A DNA stretch of 64,000 nt from JAJRVM01 sp963700515. GTDB lineage: Bacteria > Planctomycetota > Planctomycetia > Pirellulales > Pirellulaceae. Under the pieces are notes generated by a model that was given only the letters and a program-made list of their open reading frames with translations, was not told where the DNA came from and ran no database searches. Location: positions 1 through 64,000 of the forward strand of contig CAVOXY010000002.1 in the NCBI GenBank assembly GCA_963700515.1. Reading direction: 5' to 3'. Positions 26,651-36,542 of the stretch are shown piece after piece; the first letter of the stretch is position 1; the number at the start of each line of letters is the position of its first letter. The position numbers were made by a program, and so were the translations under genes.

Positions 26651-29177
26651 TCAGGGCTGGCGATCTCGCAGGGCAGACTCCAGGATGTCAAACAGATGTT
26701 GCGCGAATCGGCTTGGAGACGTATTCATCCATGCCCGCTTCCAGGCAACGTTCGCGGTCTCCGGTCATGGCATGGGCGGTCATGGCGATGATCGGTACGT
26801 GCTTGCCCGTGTGTCGTTCCTGGACGCGGATCACGGCCGTCGCCTCGAGGCCATCCATTTCCGGCATTTCGACATCCATCAAGACAACATCGAACTCCTG
26901 GGACGCCAATGCCGCGATCGCGTCCTTACCGTTACCGACGACCACCACCGAATGCCCGTGTTTCTCCATCAGGCCGACGATCAGCTTCTGGTTGACCAGG
27001 CTGTCCTCAGCCAGCAGGACCCGCAGCGACGGCAGTACCACCTTCCGTTCGCCCGGGATCGTTTCCTCTCCTTCAACTTCCCGGGTAGCACTCCCAACGA
27101 CATCTCGATGAGCGTCAAAGAGTTCCGATTGCTTGACCGGCTTCATCAGGTGAGCGGCAACGTTGAGTTCGTCACAGCGTTTCAGGTCGGCGGGACGAGC
27201 CCCCGAGGTGAGAACAATGACGGTCGTGGCCGCCAAATCTGGGTCTTGCCGAATCCACTCCGTCAAAGTCAGGCCATCTACTTCCGGCATGTTCACGTCG
27301 GACAGCACCAACTGCACCGGTGCACCCGTCTCGTGAGCTTGTCGCAATGCGCTCGATGGCTTCGCGGGCACTTCCGACGGCCGCGGCTGCATGCCCCAGT
27401 TGCGAGTCATCTCCTCCAGGATCAGCCGGTTCGTCGCAGTTGTCGTCCACAATCAGGACGCGCGTCCCTCTGACAACTTCCGACTCGGCTCTGGGATGAT
27501 CGGGAGGTCCGTCGAGTCGCCAGTTTGAAGCGGGCCACGAAATGGAAGACGCTCCCTGCACCGACTTTGCTTTCTGCCCAGATGCGTCCACCCATGAGGC
27601 CGACCAGACGAGACGAGATGGCCAGCCCCAGGCCGGTTCCCCCGTGCTTGCGCGTCGTGGACGCGTCGGCCTGCGTAAAGGCCTCAAAGATCGAGCTCAG
27701 CTTGTCTTCGGAGATGCCGATGCCCGTATCGCTGACCGAGAAGTGCAGCACGACCTCGTCGTCCGTTCGAGACTCGCACTTCGCTTCCAGCACGATTTCA
27801 CCTTCCTCGGTGAATTTGATGGCGTTGCCGACCAGATTGAGGATGATCTGGCCGAGTCGAGCTGGGTCTCCCAGCAGGGCGTCGGGCGTATCAGGAGTGA
27901 ATACGACAGGCCAGTTCCAGCCCCTTGTCGTGTGCTCGCAAGGCCAGCGATTTCATCACGTCACCGACCCGCTCCCGCAGGCTGAAAGCGATCTCCTCCA
28001 GATCGAGTTTGCCGGCCTCGATCTTGGAGAAGTCGAGGATGTCGTTGATCACGGTCAACAACAAGTCGCCGGATTCCTGGACCATTCTCAGGTATTCGCG
28101 TTGCGACGGAGCCAGTTCGGTGTCCAAGACCAGTTCGGTCATGCCGATAATGGCGTTCATCGGAGTACGGATCTCGTGGCTCATATTGGCGAGGAAGTCA
28201 CTCTTTGCCCGGTTGGCGACTTCGGCTGCGTCTTTCGCCGTCTTCCAGTTCGGCATTGGCCTGAGCCAGTTCTGCCGTCCGCTGCTGAACACGCTGTTCC
28301 AGGGACTCGTGCAACGCTCGTAGCCTGGCTGCCAGGGCGTTGAAACTGCGTGCGAGGATGCTGATCTCGTCCTGGCCTTTCACCTGGATGGCGGTCAGCG
28401 GAACATCTTCTGCCTGCTCCGCCGCCGCTTGGAAGTGGCCGGCGATCGCTGCCAGGCGGCGGGACACGATGAGCCGGAAAGCGATCAAAATCGTCGCGAA
28501 GAGCAAGACGAGCCAGCAGAGCGTGGTGAGCACATTGGCCGTGGCCTGCTCTGGCGAGCGCCGAGTTGACCTTGTCCATGGGGATGGCAATCAGGTCCAT
28601 CCCGGCCACGTCTCCGATCTGACGATGGAAACCTGCCGTATCCCCGTAGCGTTCGATGAGGGATTTGGGAGAATCTTCCGGACGGCCGTGGCACTTGAGG
28701 CAGCTTTGCTCAATCCGCATCACACTCACGTATGCGAGGTACTCGCCACCGTTCATCTGGATCTTGCCGGTCCACCTGCGTCTCCTCTGGATGCTCGCGG
28801 AAATACTCCAGCAGCTTCAATTCCTCCGGTCCGGCGAGATTCTCGAGGTTGCGTGGATTGTCGGACGAGAACTTGATGACGTATTCAGGGAACTTCTTGT
28901 GGACCTTCTCAAACACCTCTCGCGCAATGTAGGACGTCGACATGGCTTCCACGATGAACTCGTCCTCGCCGATGCGTTTGGCCATCTCCGGCCGGATCGA
29001 CTCGGCCGCGTATTCCCGGATGGCAAGATCGAATTCCAACGCCAGTTCGGCCTGGAGTGCCGTCACTTTCTCCATGTGATCGCGCGTCGAAGACCAGGCT
29101 CGGTAGAGAATGAGCACGGAAAACGCGACCGCGAACGCGCCGACGACGATCGAGAAACGCGTGCCGATGCTCTTCAT
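26651..29177 (-). pseudogene. hybrid histidine kinase with DUF3365 haem-type sensor, multiply frameshifted
   Basis: ATG 29177 follows GGAAGG. Reading across frames gives, in order: a transmembrane helix (FSIVVGAFAVAFSVLILY); a DUF3365/Tll0287-like sensor ending in CLKCHG, a c-type haem site; a second membrane helix (LCWLVLLFATILIAF); HAMP; HisKA with SHEIRTPMN (phospho-His); HATPase with VGNAIKFTE, DTGIGI and GGTGLGLAI; a first receiver (LIVDDNATNRLILEE after repair, then LVLSDVNMPEVDG); and a second receiver (VLLAEDSLVNQK, LMDVEMPEMDG) ending at TGA 26651-26653. Shifts fall near 28769, 28556, 28238, 27896, 27517, 27438, 27390, 27350 and 26698, mostly one surplus base. No in-frame nonsense change is needed. 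As sequenced it cannot make a kinase. The intact ancestor would sense redox or ligand through haem and signal by phosphorelay. Confidence 0.85.
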
Positions 29178-29191
29178 TTGCACGCCTTCCA

Positions 29192-29645
29192 AACAGTGCA
29201 GAGTGTCACAAGTGCAAAGTGTCTCAGTGCAGAATGTCCCAGATCAAAGGAGAGCGGCAGACGAGCCAAAACGACAGACGGCCTTGTCACCGAGATGCGA
29301 GTCGAGGTCTCTCCCCCAACCCAATCTACCGCCGAAGTGAACCCGCTGCAACGTACCTGGCACGCCGGGTTGCGGGCGGGAAGATTTCCCGCGCCGTAAC
29401 ACGTTAGCCGTGTGCCGTGCACGGTGCCTTTGTTTTCACCAGGTAGGGCGTGCCAGGAGGTAAACAGACCGGAATAGCGAATGGTGAATGGTGAATGGTG
29501 AATGGTGAATGGTGAATGGTGAATTATTAACGAGGGGAAGGTAGATGAGAAAGCCAAACATCGTGGCGTTCCACTGCGGTGCAAGTACAGAACAAGGGCG
29601 AACCACGAGCCGTCAATTATTCACCATTCACCATGAATTATTGAC
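29192..29645. repeat. simple-phrase repeats including an inverted pair
   Basis: Three degenerate AGTGCArAGTGT phrases lie at 29192-29237. From 29479 to 29525 the 7-mer GAATGGT is repeated nearly seven times. Its inverse (TTCACCATTCACCAT) stands at 29620-29634, with AT-rich flanks that also mirror each other, enclosing a core of about 85 bases. No gene is visible here. Confidence 0.8.
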
Positions 29646-29725
29646 TTGGGAGCCATGCATCGTGCATCAGGTACCGTCAGCTCAGAAATCCTCCTCGGTT
29701 TCTTTCCTGTCCTTACTGCCAACGG

Positions 29726-30037
29726 CTAAACAATTACCTGAATCCAACTCGATGCTCCGCAGTCAGGGAATTTCGTGGAGAATCCTGCCAGGTTCTCCGC
29801 CATGACCACGAGGAGACTCTGTGCATCATAGCCGGCCTGCTGTATCAACTGGTGAAGATCTGGCACGCAATCCGCGAAGTGGGCGATCAGTACAACGGCG
29901 AGCGGGCCGTGGGTGTCATCCAGGGCTCGCGCGACCGCCAAGGAAATGCCTTTCAGCTTCGCCTCTTTCGTCAGCCAAATGTGGTCGTTGGCAACCTCGA
30001 CATTACTTGTCTCTTTGAACCAGTCGAACAAGGCCAT
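29726..30037 (-). CDS. conserved planctomycete-type hypothetical protein, probably truncated
   Basis: ATG 30037 begins MALFDWFKETSNVEVANDHIW; four further residues are possible upstream. The pattern VEVANDHIWLTKEAKLKGI followed by VVLIAHFADCVPDL resembles a planctomycete protein family of about 200 residues that I recall but cannot name. Here sense is lost after VVMAENLAGF and the frame stops at 104 residues. The missing half would fall in the phrase-repeat region at 29.5-29.7 kb, so the gene is probably truncated. The GAPDH gene starts 363 bases away on the other strand. Confidence 0.45.
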   Translation of the reverse strand: MALFDWFKETSNVEVANDHIWLTKEAKLKGISLAVARALDDTHGPLAVVLIAHFADCVPDLHQLIQQAGYDAQSLLVVMAENLAGFSTKFPDCGASSWIQVIV

Positions 30038-30400
30038 GAGACGTCTCACTGGTGTTCAACAGTGCGGATGTTGAATTTCGTCCTCTTGGGCGGTCAACTA
30101 ACCTTAGGTTGCCGGCCCGCGGCGGTAAAGCCGTGTCGGCCACGGCCCATGGTGCTATGGTGGGCAAAGGCCCCGCAATCGGCTGACATTGGATGTGTGC
30201 GCGCCCCACCGACAGAGGGCTCGCGACCCTCTCTCCTTGATCTGGCCGAGCAGGCGAATTCGCGGCCCTGACCGCGTCCCTCCTTTTGCCGCAAGGGGGC
30301 TTCCTCCAGGGCCCGTTGGGTTGCTAAGCTTATCATGTTTCCACGGCTATTCACCCCTGCACGTGGCGGGGTAACCTCAATATCGGCAAGGAGTTAAGTA
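30038..30400. other. intergenic region upstream of gap
   Basis: The region between the divergent hypothetical gene and gap should hold the gap promoter, but I see no clear consensus. One small hairpin (AGAGGG and CCCTCT around CTCGCGA) lies near 30216-30234. Confidence 0.4.
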
Positions 30401-31420
30401 ATGACGCTGAAAGTCGGCATCAATGGGTTCGGTCGCATCGGTCGCCTGGTTCTGCGGGCAGCGATGCTGGACAAGGACATCGAGTTTGTGGGGATTAACG
30501 ATCTGGTGCCGGCCGAGAATCTGGCGTACCTGCTGAAGTACGATTCGACGCACGGCCGGGCCCAGGCCGATATCTCGGCGACCGACGACGCGATCGTGAT
30601 CAATGGCCGCAAGATCCCCTGCTGCAGCGTCAAGGACCCGGCGGAACTTCCCTGGGCCAAGGTCGGCGCTCAGTACGTCGTCGAGTCAACAGGACTGTTC
30701 ACCAACCGCGAGGGTGCCCAGAAACACCTCACTGCTGGCGCCAAGCGCGTTATCATCAGCGCCCCGGCCAAAGACAAAGACATCCCGACGTTTGTGATGG
30801 GTGTCAATCACGAAAAATACAACGGGGCGAAGGACACCATCGTGTCGAACGCCAGCTGCACGACGAACTGCCTGGCTCCGATCGTCAAGGTGCTGTTGGA
30901 CAATTTCGGCATCGACGAAGGTTTGATGACGACGATTCACGCCATGACGGCGACGCAGCCGACCGTCGACGGACCGAGCAAGAAGGATTTTCGCGGCGGC
31001 CGCGGGGCCAGTCAGAATGCGATTCCGGCTTCCACCGGCGCGGCCAAGGCCGTGAGTCTCTGTCTCCCCGAGGTGGCGGGGAAGTTGACCGGCATGGCGT
31101 TTCGTATCCCGACGGCCGACGTCTCGGCCGTCGACCTGACGGTCCGCACCACGAAGGAAACTTCGCTTTCCGAGATCAATGCGGCGATGAAGAAGACCTC
31201 CGAAACCACCATGAAGGGTTTCCTCGGCTACACCGAGGACCAGGTGGTGAGCAGCGATTTCATCGGCTGCCCGCTCTCAAGCATCTACGATGCGACCGCG
31301 GGTATTGAGCTGAACAATCGCTTCTTCAAGCTTATCAGCTGGTACGACAACGAGATGGGTTACTCGAACCGAGTTATCGATCTGATGAAGTACATGGCGA
31401 AGAAGGACGGACTGCTCTAA
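30401..31420 (+). CDS. gap: glyceraldehyde-3-phosphate dehydrogenase, type I
   Basis: ATG 30401 follows AAGGAG at 30389. The 339 residues match type I GAPDH: NAD-binding GINGFGRIGRLVLRA at the N-terminus, the active-site segment SNASCTTNCLAP with catalytic Cys, GLMTTIHAMTATQPTVDGPSK, RTPTADVS-like FRIPTADVSAVDLTV, and the C-terminal WYDNEMGYSNRVIDL. The enzyme oxidises glyceraldehyde-3-phosphate to 1,3-bisphosphoglycerate in glycolysis and runs in reverse in gluconeogenesis, in the cytoplasm. The gene stands alone and ends in a clear intrinsic terminator. It is fully open, in contrast to several frameshifted neighbours. Confidence 0.97.
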   Translation: MTLKVGINGFGRIGRLVLRAAMLDKDIEFVGINDLVPAENLAYLLKYDSTHGRAQADISATDDAIVINGRKIPCCSVKDPAELPWAKVGAQYVVESTGLFTNREGAQKHLTAGAKRVIISAPAKDKDIPTFVMGVNHEKYNGAKDTIVSNASCTTNCLAPIVKVLLDNFGIDEGLMTTIHAMTATQPTVDGPSKKDFRGGRGASQNAIPASTGAAKAVSLCLPEVAGKLTGMAFRIPTADVSAVDLTVRTTKETSLSEINAAMKKTSETTMKGFLGYTEDQVVSSDFIGCPLSSIYDATAGIELNNRFFKLISWYDNEMGYSNRVIDLMKYMAKKDGLL

Positions 31421-31473
31421 GGCAAATTCCTCGTCGGAGTCTACAATAAGATCACTGGCGAACAATTAGATCA

Positions 31474-31513
31474 CTGGCGACCGGGGTATACGCACCGGCC
31501 GCCAGTTCTTTTT
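31474..31513 (+). terminator. intrinsic terminator after gap
   Basis: CTGGCG/CGCCAG and the inner CCGG/CCGG arms (one A-C mismatch) form a stem around GGTATACGCA, immediately followed by TTCTTTTT. The preceding 15 bases (AGATCACTGGCGA) are a partial direct copy of the left arm. Confidence 0.8.
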
Positions 31514-31522
31514 GGCATTTGA

Positions 31523-33661
31523 TTAGGGCCGGCGGAGCATCACGCGACTGTCAGCCACCGAGCAACCCTGGCCCTCGGCATGCACGATCAGTGGGTTGAT
31601 ATCCAGTTCCGAGATCTCAGGATGGTTGCAGACCATCTCCGATAGTCGCAGCAACGTGTCGACGATCGCCGCGATATCCGAGGGAGTGCTGCCGCGGAAG
31701 CCATCGAGCACCTTGAAGGATCGGATCTGACGGACCATCCGCTCGGCCGAGATTTTCCACATGGGGGCCAGGCGGAAGGAGACATCCTTGAGGACTTCGA
31801 CCATGGTGCCACCCAACCCGAACATCATCAGCGGTCCGAAGCGGACGTCACGGCTGGCGCCGAGGATCACTTCGACACCGCGGCGCGCCATTTCTTCGAT
31901 TAGGATACCTTGGATCTGGGCATCTGGCACCGCGCGCGTCACGTTCTGGATAATCTTGTTGTAGGCGGCCAAGGCTTCATCCGCTCCGTTGATGTTCAGG
32001 AGTACGCCACCGGCATCGAATTTGTGGACTACGTCGGACGACATGACCTTCATGACAATCGCCGTGCCGAAAGAGTCGGCAACCTGCGAGGCTTCTTCGG
32101 CTGATTGCACAATCGCACTGCGCAACAGTGGCAGTCGATAACACTCCAGCAGCGGTCGACATTCGGCTTGCGTCAGGTAGCGTTGGTCCTGGCCGTCGAG
32201 TGCCGCGGCGATCAGGCCGTTGGCTTTCTCGACCTCCAGATCGTCGAAGACCCGCATCTCGCGACGGGGGATTTCGTGCAGGGTCACCAAGCGTTCGGCC
32301 GCAGCCAGACTGCGGACCGCGTCTTCGGGGAAGGCATAGTTCGGGATGCCCGCCTGTCGCAGGATATTCACGCCAGCCGCCACGTCCTTCGCACCCATGA
32401 AAGCGCACACGACCGGTTTCTTGATGCCCTTCACCGCATCCGGCACGACCGCCGCGGTGTCTTCGATATCGGTCATCGACTGCGGTGTAAGAATCACCAT
32501 GCCCATGTCCACGTTATCGTCTTCCAATACCGTCCGGACGGCAGATCGATAGCGATCCGCGCGGGCATCTCCGATCACGTCGATGGGGTTCCTCAGAGAA
32601 GCCGTGGAGGGGAGCGATAGCTTGAGCTTCTCCTGGGTTGCCGGACTGAGTTCCGCCAACTGCAGGCCGAAGCGGACGGCCGAGTCCGTCGCCATGATGC
32701 CGGGACCGCCGGCATTGGTGATGATCGCGACGCGTCCCCCACGCGGCAGCGGCTGTGTGCAGTACAACGCAGCGGAGTCGAACAACTCGGCAATCGTGTC
32801 GACCCGTTGCACGCCACTCTGCACCAGCAACGCGTCGTATACCGAGTCGGAACCGGCCAGGGACCCGGTGTGGCTGCTGACCGCCTTGGCACCTTCGGGA
32901 GTCCGTCCCGACTTGAGGCACAACATCGGCTTGTGTGTCTCCCAGAAGATTTTCCGTACCGTTTCAATGAATCGTCGGCCGTCGGAAATGTCTTCCAGAT
33001 ACATGGCGATGACGTCGGTCGTCGGATCATTCGCCAGATATTCGAGCAAGTCGATTTCGTTGACGTCGGCCTTGTTGCCGAAACTGATGAATTTGCTGAA
33101 CCCCATGTGCCGTTCCTCGGCGTAGTCCAGCACCGAAGTGCACAAAGCACCGCTTTGTGAGAGGAACGCCAGATTGCCTGGGCCCGGCATCTTTCGACCA
33201 AACGCCGCGTTCATACGCACCGCCGGGTCCGTGTTGATGACGCCCAGGCAATTGGGGCCAATCAGCGGGATCCCCGCCGATCGTACCTTCTGCTGGAGGT
33301 CCCTTTCCAACTCGACGCCCTTGCCACCGACTTCCTTAAACCCGGCCGAGATGATCACGATGGCCTGGACCTGCTTGGCAATGGCCTGATCCACCACCTC
33401 CATGACGGCGAAGGAAGGGACTATCACGACCGCCAAATCCACCTTTGCCGGTACGCTCAGCAGGTCGGGATAGCAGTGTACGCCCAATACGTTATTGGCC
33501 TTCGGATTGATCGGGAAGACCGAGCCGTTGAATTCATTGAACAATAGATTTCGGAAGATGTCGTTGCCCACCGTGCCAGAACGCGTCGACGCTCCGACTA
33601 CGGCAATCGATGTGGGTTTGAAAATGGAATCCAATTTCGAGGTCGGGACAGGATGTGACAT
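31523..33661 (-). CDS. acyl-CoA synthetase (ADP-forming), fused alpha-beta type
   Basis: ATG 33661 (MSHPVPTSKLD) has a GAGAGGA site; 24 upstream in-frame residues are discounted. The 712-residue chain has the fused order: CoA-binding Rossmann domain (SIAVVGASTRSGTVGNDIF), succinyl-CoA-ligase-like domains (GPNCLGVINTDPAVRMNA; catalytic His likely in SSHTGSLAGSD), then the ATP-grasp domain (AIVMKVMSSDVVHKFDAGGV, EVILGASRDVRFGPLMMFGLGG, ELDINPLIVHAEG). Such enzymes make acyl-CoA from a short-chain acid and ATP, or conserve ATP from acetyl-CoA in the reverse direction. The C-terminus meets the gap terminator, so the two genes converge. No GNAT acetyltransferase domain is attached. Confidence 0.92.
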   Translation of the reverse strand: MSHPVPTSKLDSIFKPTSIAVVGASTRSGTVGNDIFRNLLFNEFNGSVFPINPKANNVLGVHCYPDLLSVPAKVDLAVVIVPSFAVMEVVDQAIAKQVQAIVIISAGFKEVGGKGVELERDLQQKVRSAGIPLIGPNCLGVINTDPAVRMNAAFGRKMPGPGNLAFLSQSGALCTSVLDYAEERHMGFSKFISFGNKADVNEIDLLEYLANDPTTDVIAMYLEDISDGRRFIETVRKIFWETHKPMLCLKSGRTPEGAKAVSSHTGSLAGSDSVYDALLVQSGVQRVDTIAELFDSAALYCTQPLPRGGRVAIITNAGGPGIMATDSAVRFGLQLAELSPATQEKLKLSLPSTASLRNPIDVIGDARADRYRSAVRTVLEDDNVDMGMVILTPQSMTDIEDTAAVVPDAVKGIKKPVVCAFMGAKDVAAGVNILRQAGIPNYAFPEDAVRSLAAAERLVTLHEIPRREMRVFDDLEVEKANGLIAAALDGQDQRYLTQAECRPLLECYRLPLLRSAIVQSAEEASQVADSFGTAIVMKVMSSDVVHKFDAGGVLLNINGADEALAAYNKIIQNVTRAVPDAQIQGILIEEMARRGVEVILGASRDVRFGPLMMFGLGGTMVEVLKDVSFRLAPMWKISAERMVRQIRSFKVLDGFRGSTPSDIAAIVDTLLRLSEMVCNHPEISELDINPLIVHAEGQGCSVADSRVMLRRP

Positions 33662-34411
33662 GAGAAATCCTCTCGGTGAACAGATGGTGCGTAACCCGAT
33701 CGCCTGATGTCCGTTCGCAGTTCCGGGAAGCACTTCGTGGGCATGAAGATGGCCCTGCGCTCGGTAAGACCGCGTTCAACTGCCAGGGCGCGAGGATGAA
33801 GGCTGGAGCCGGCAAGTTCCACAGGCGTGATTCAGGATCGATTTGTCCGAATCGTTCCAAGGTCCGAACAAGCTGGTCAGTGTAGTGGGCCCGCCCGAAG
33901 TCGTCAATGAACGGTGGTTACCGCTCCTTCGATGGGGCTCTCATCGCGCAGAAGAACTAGTGCGGCACGTCAGCTACGGACTGCCGGTGCTTGGTGACCG
34001 ATACCGATGCAGCGATTCGGCCGCCAACGCGGGGAAGTCCAAGGGCGTTGGCTGGTGATCCCTGTCCGGGACGACGCGGGTAGAACGATTGACGAAATCG
34101 TCCGCGCGCTGGAGAGGACCGGACGACCGGTGTTCGAGCCTCCATTTCCTTTCATCCCACGAGTAGATTTTCCCGCGAATTCCGCGATTGTGGCACCAGA
34201 ACCGGCAGCTGAGAACTTGCGTTGCCCTGAGAGATGGGACTACAACTCGTATTGGCAAGGAAGTACTCGCCATCTCTTGGGCCTGTCGGAGAATCAGAAT
34301 TGTCAGCAAACTGCGGCCACGATTGCTTTGTTCCCCGATGTCGGCCGTGGATGGCGAGGCCGCCACTCGGTGTGGCCTGATCTCCTTCATCCATTGTGCG
34401 AGAGGAAACCA
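33662..34411. other. long intergenic region without a supported gene
   Basis: A plus-strand frame is open from 34007 into the next gene, but it has no ribosome binding site, domain or signal peptide at its start, so I leave it out. A short frame at 33843-34058 has no support either. No repeat was evident. Confidence 0.45.
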
Positions 34412-36542
34412 ATGATGAGACGTTTCCTGATCGGTCTGTTCTGGGGATGGTTGCTCGTCTCTAGTCATGAGGCGGTTGTCGCTTGGCCGCCGCCGCAATT
34501 GCTCGAAGTCACGGCCCAACATCGCGATGCGGATGGCAAGGCCATCGCGCAGTCGGTCACGCTCAATCCGGCGCAAACGGCGATCGTCGTGATTGACATG
34601 TGGGACAAGCACTGGTGTGCGACCTATACGGCTCGCGTGGCGAATCTTGTTCCTCGCATGAACCAGACGTTGGACGCAGCTCGACAATTGGGGATCCAGG
34701 TCGTCTTTGCCCCTTCGGACGTCGTGGAGTTCTACACAGATGCTCCGCAGCGCCAGGCGATGCTGGCGGTGCCGCCGCATGTCGAGTTCACGAAGGAGGA
34801 GTGCTTGGCTCCACCACCCCCCCCTCCGACCGATTTCTGCGAGTGCAGTCCGAGCCGGCCGTGCCAGTCCCATGCCTGTTGGACTCGGCAGCAGGCGGAT
34901 CTGAAAATCGCCGACCGCGACTTGATTGGTGACTGTAATAACGGCCAGGAGTTGTTGAACCTGTGCGGCGAGCGAGGTATCAACACGCTGGTCTACATGG
35001 GCGTGGCGAGTAACATGTGCCTGCAGTACCGCAGTATGGGGCTGCGCAACATGAAGAGCCATGGGCTGCGTGTTCTGGTAGTGGCTGACCTCGTCGAGGC
35101 CATCAGTTCAAACGGCCTTGATGCGGAGGGAAAGCCGCATGCGAATTTCACGCCGGCTGAGCGGCTCGGCCCGGGTCCAAGGACACCTGGAACAGCACTT
35201 GGCATCGACCTTCGAGAGCCGGCAACTTCTGGCGGCCGCCGGCATGCAACCGCAAGGGGATGATCAGCGTCCGCATGTTGTGCTGGTCGCGGCGGAGGCC
35301 GAGTACAACAGCGCGACGACTCTGGAGGAGTTCGCAAGAACCTGCCTGGAGAAGGAATATCGCTGTACGTTGCTGAAAGCCACTGGGCCGGAAGGGAGCG
35401 GCCGTGACGATGTCCCCGGGCTCGCCGCGCTTTACGACGCCGACGTGTTGGTGCTCAGTATGCGCCGCCGCAGCCTCCCGGTGGTGCAGATGGACCATCT
35501 GGAGCGGTTCATTCGCGCGGGCAAACCGCTGGTGGTGCTCCGCACCAGTGTGGTCGCTTTTCAGACGAAGCAGGATCCGCAGCCTGGTTACGTCGTCTGG
35601 GACCGCTTTGATCAGGAGGTCTTGGGCTGCAACTACCAGGGCTACAATCCCAAGTCACGGGAGACCGGGTGCGACGTGTGGCTTGCGCCGGAGGCTGTCG
35701 GTCATCCAATTCTGCAAGAAGTCGATACCAAGTTCCACAGCCGTGCTTGGATCTACCGGCAGCGTCCCCTGGCCGATACGACCCGCGTGCTGCTCTGGGG
35801 ACGCTGGTCCACGGAAGACCCCGAGGAACCGATCGCCTGGACGAATACGTATGCCGGTGCGCGCGTGTTTTACACGACACTGGGCCATCCGAGCGATTTT
35901 GAAAATGAGCCGTTTCGGCGCATGCTGGTGCAAGCCATTCATTGGGTTGTCCAACGTGACAACCAGACGCCGATGACCATCGAGGCCACGGGCGATCCAC
36001 GTCCCCAGGGCATTTGGGATTGTCCACCAAGAATGAAGGTCGTGTATCAGTTCAAGGATCCCGATTGGCAGTTGATTTGGGAGCAGCCGGGAGACGTGCG
36101 CGGCGAGGGGGGGTTCGGCATGGTGTTTCATGGCGAGCAAGATACGTTGGCGGTCAGTCGTGATGGAACTCGCATTGCGGCAGCCGAACGAGTGCGCAAC
36201 TTCGAGGTGCCGGCCGGTGGTGTGGCAGTCTACCGCATGGCCAAGCACGCCGACTACAACATGAACCACAAGGAAGATTGGCTGCAGGCGATCCGGGAGC
36301 ACAAGCAACCGTGCATGGATATCGAGATCGCCCATCGCGTGGCCAATCTCTGTAATCTGGGCAATCTTTCGTACATCCTGGGACGCAAGTTTACCTGGGA
36401 CGGGACCACGGAACAGTTCGTGGGCGATGAAGAGGCATCTCAGAAGCTCAGTCGGCCACAGCGCAGCGCCGTACCAGATGTAGTGCCGGTGTCAGCGTCG
36501 GTCTCGTCCTATTCTTCGACCAGCGCATGGCGATCGGAGTAG
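34412..36542 (+). CDS. secreted cysteine hydrolase-ThuA-like fusion, frameshifted
   Basis: ATG 34412 follows AGAGGAAA and starts a signal peptide (MMRRFLIGLFWGWLLVSS). The first 250 residues are isochorismatase-like cysteine hydrolase: AIVVIDMWDKHW (Asp), a Cys/Pro-rich insert (APPPPPPTDFCECSPSRPC), then YMGVASNMCLQYRSMGLR with the catalytic Cys. One surplus base near 35160-35172 throws the frame; the sense continues from ARVQGHLEQHLAS as a ThuA-like glutamine-amidotransferase fold (VVLVAAEAEYNSA, YDADVLVLSMRRR, FYTTLGHPSDFENEPFRRML). The last 60 residues (KEDWLQAIREHKQP, IAHRVANLCNLGNLSYILGR) resemble the tail of Gfo/Idh oxidoreductases. The last 34 bases overlap the convergent EamA gene. 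A carbohydrate or amide role outside the cytoplasm is inferred. Confidence 0.7.

Noticed and set aside
26651..29177. Programmed frameshifting or a split operon for the kinase
   Set aside because: Nine changes, several inside single domains, cannot all be programmed; fragments lack their own ribosome binding sites and complete domains.
34007..34411. N-terminal extension of the cysteine hydrolase gene
   Set aside because: A signal peptide and ribosome binding site occur at 34412; the extension has neither and no domain.
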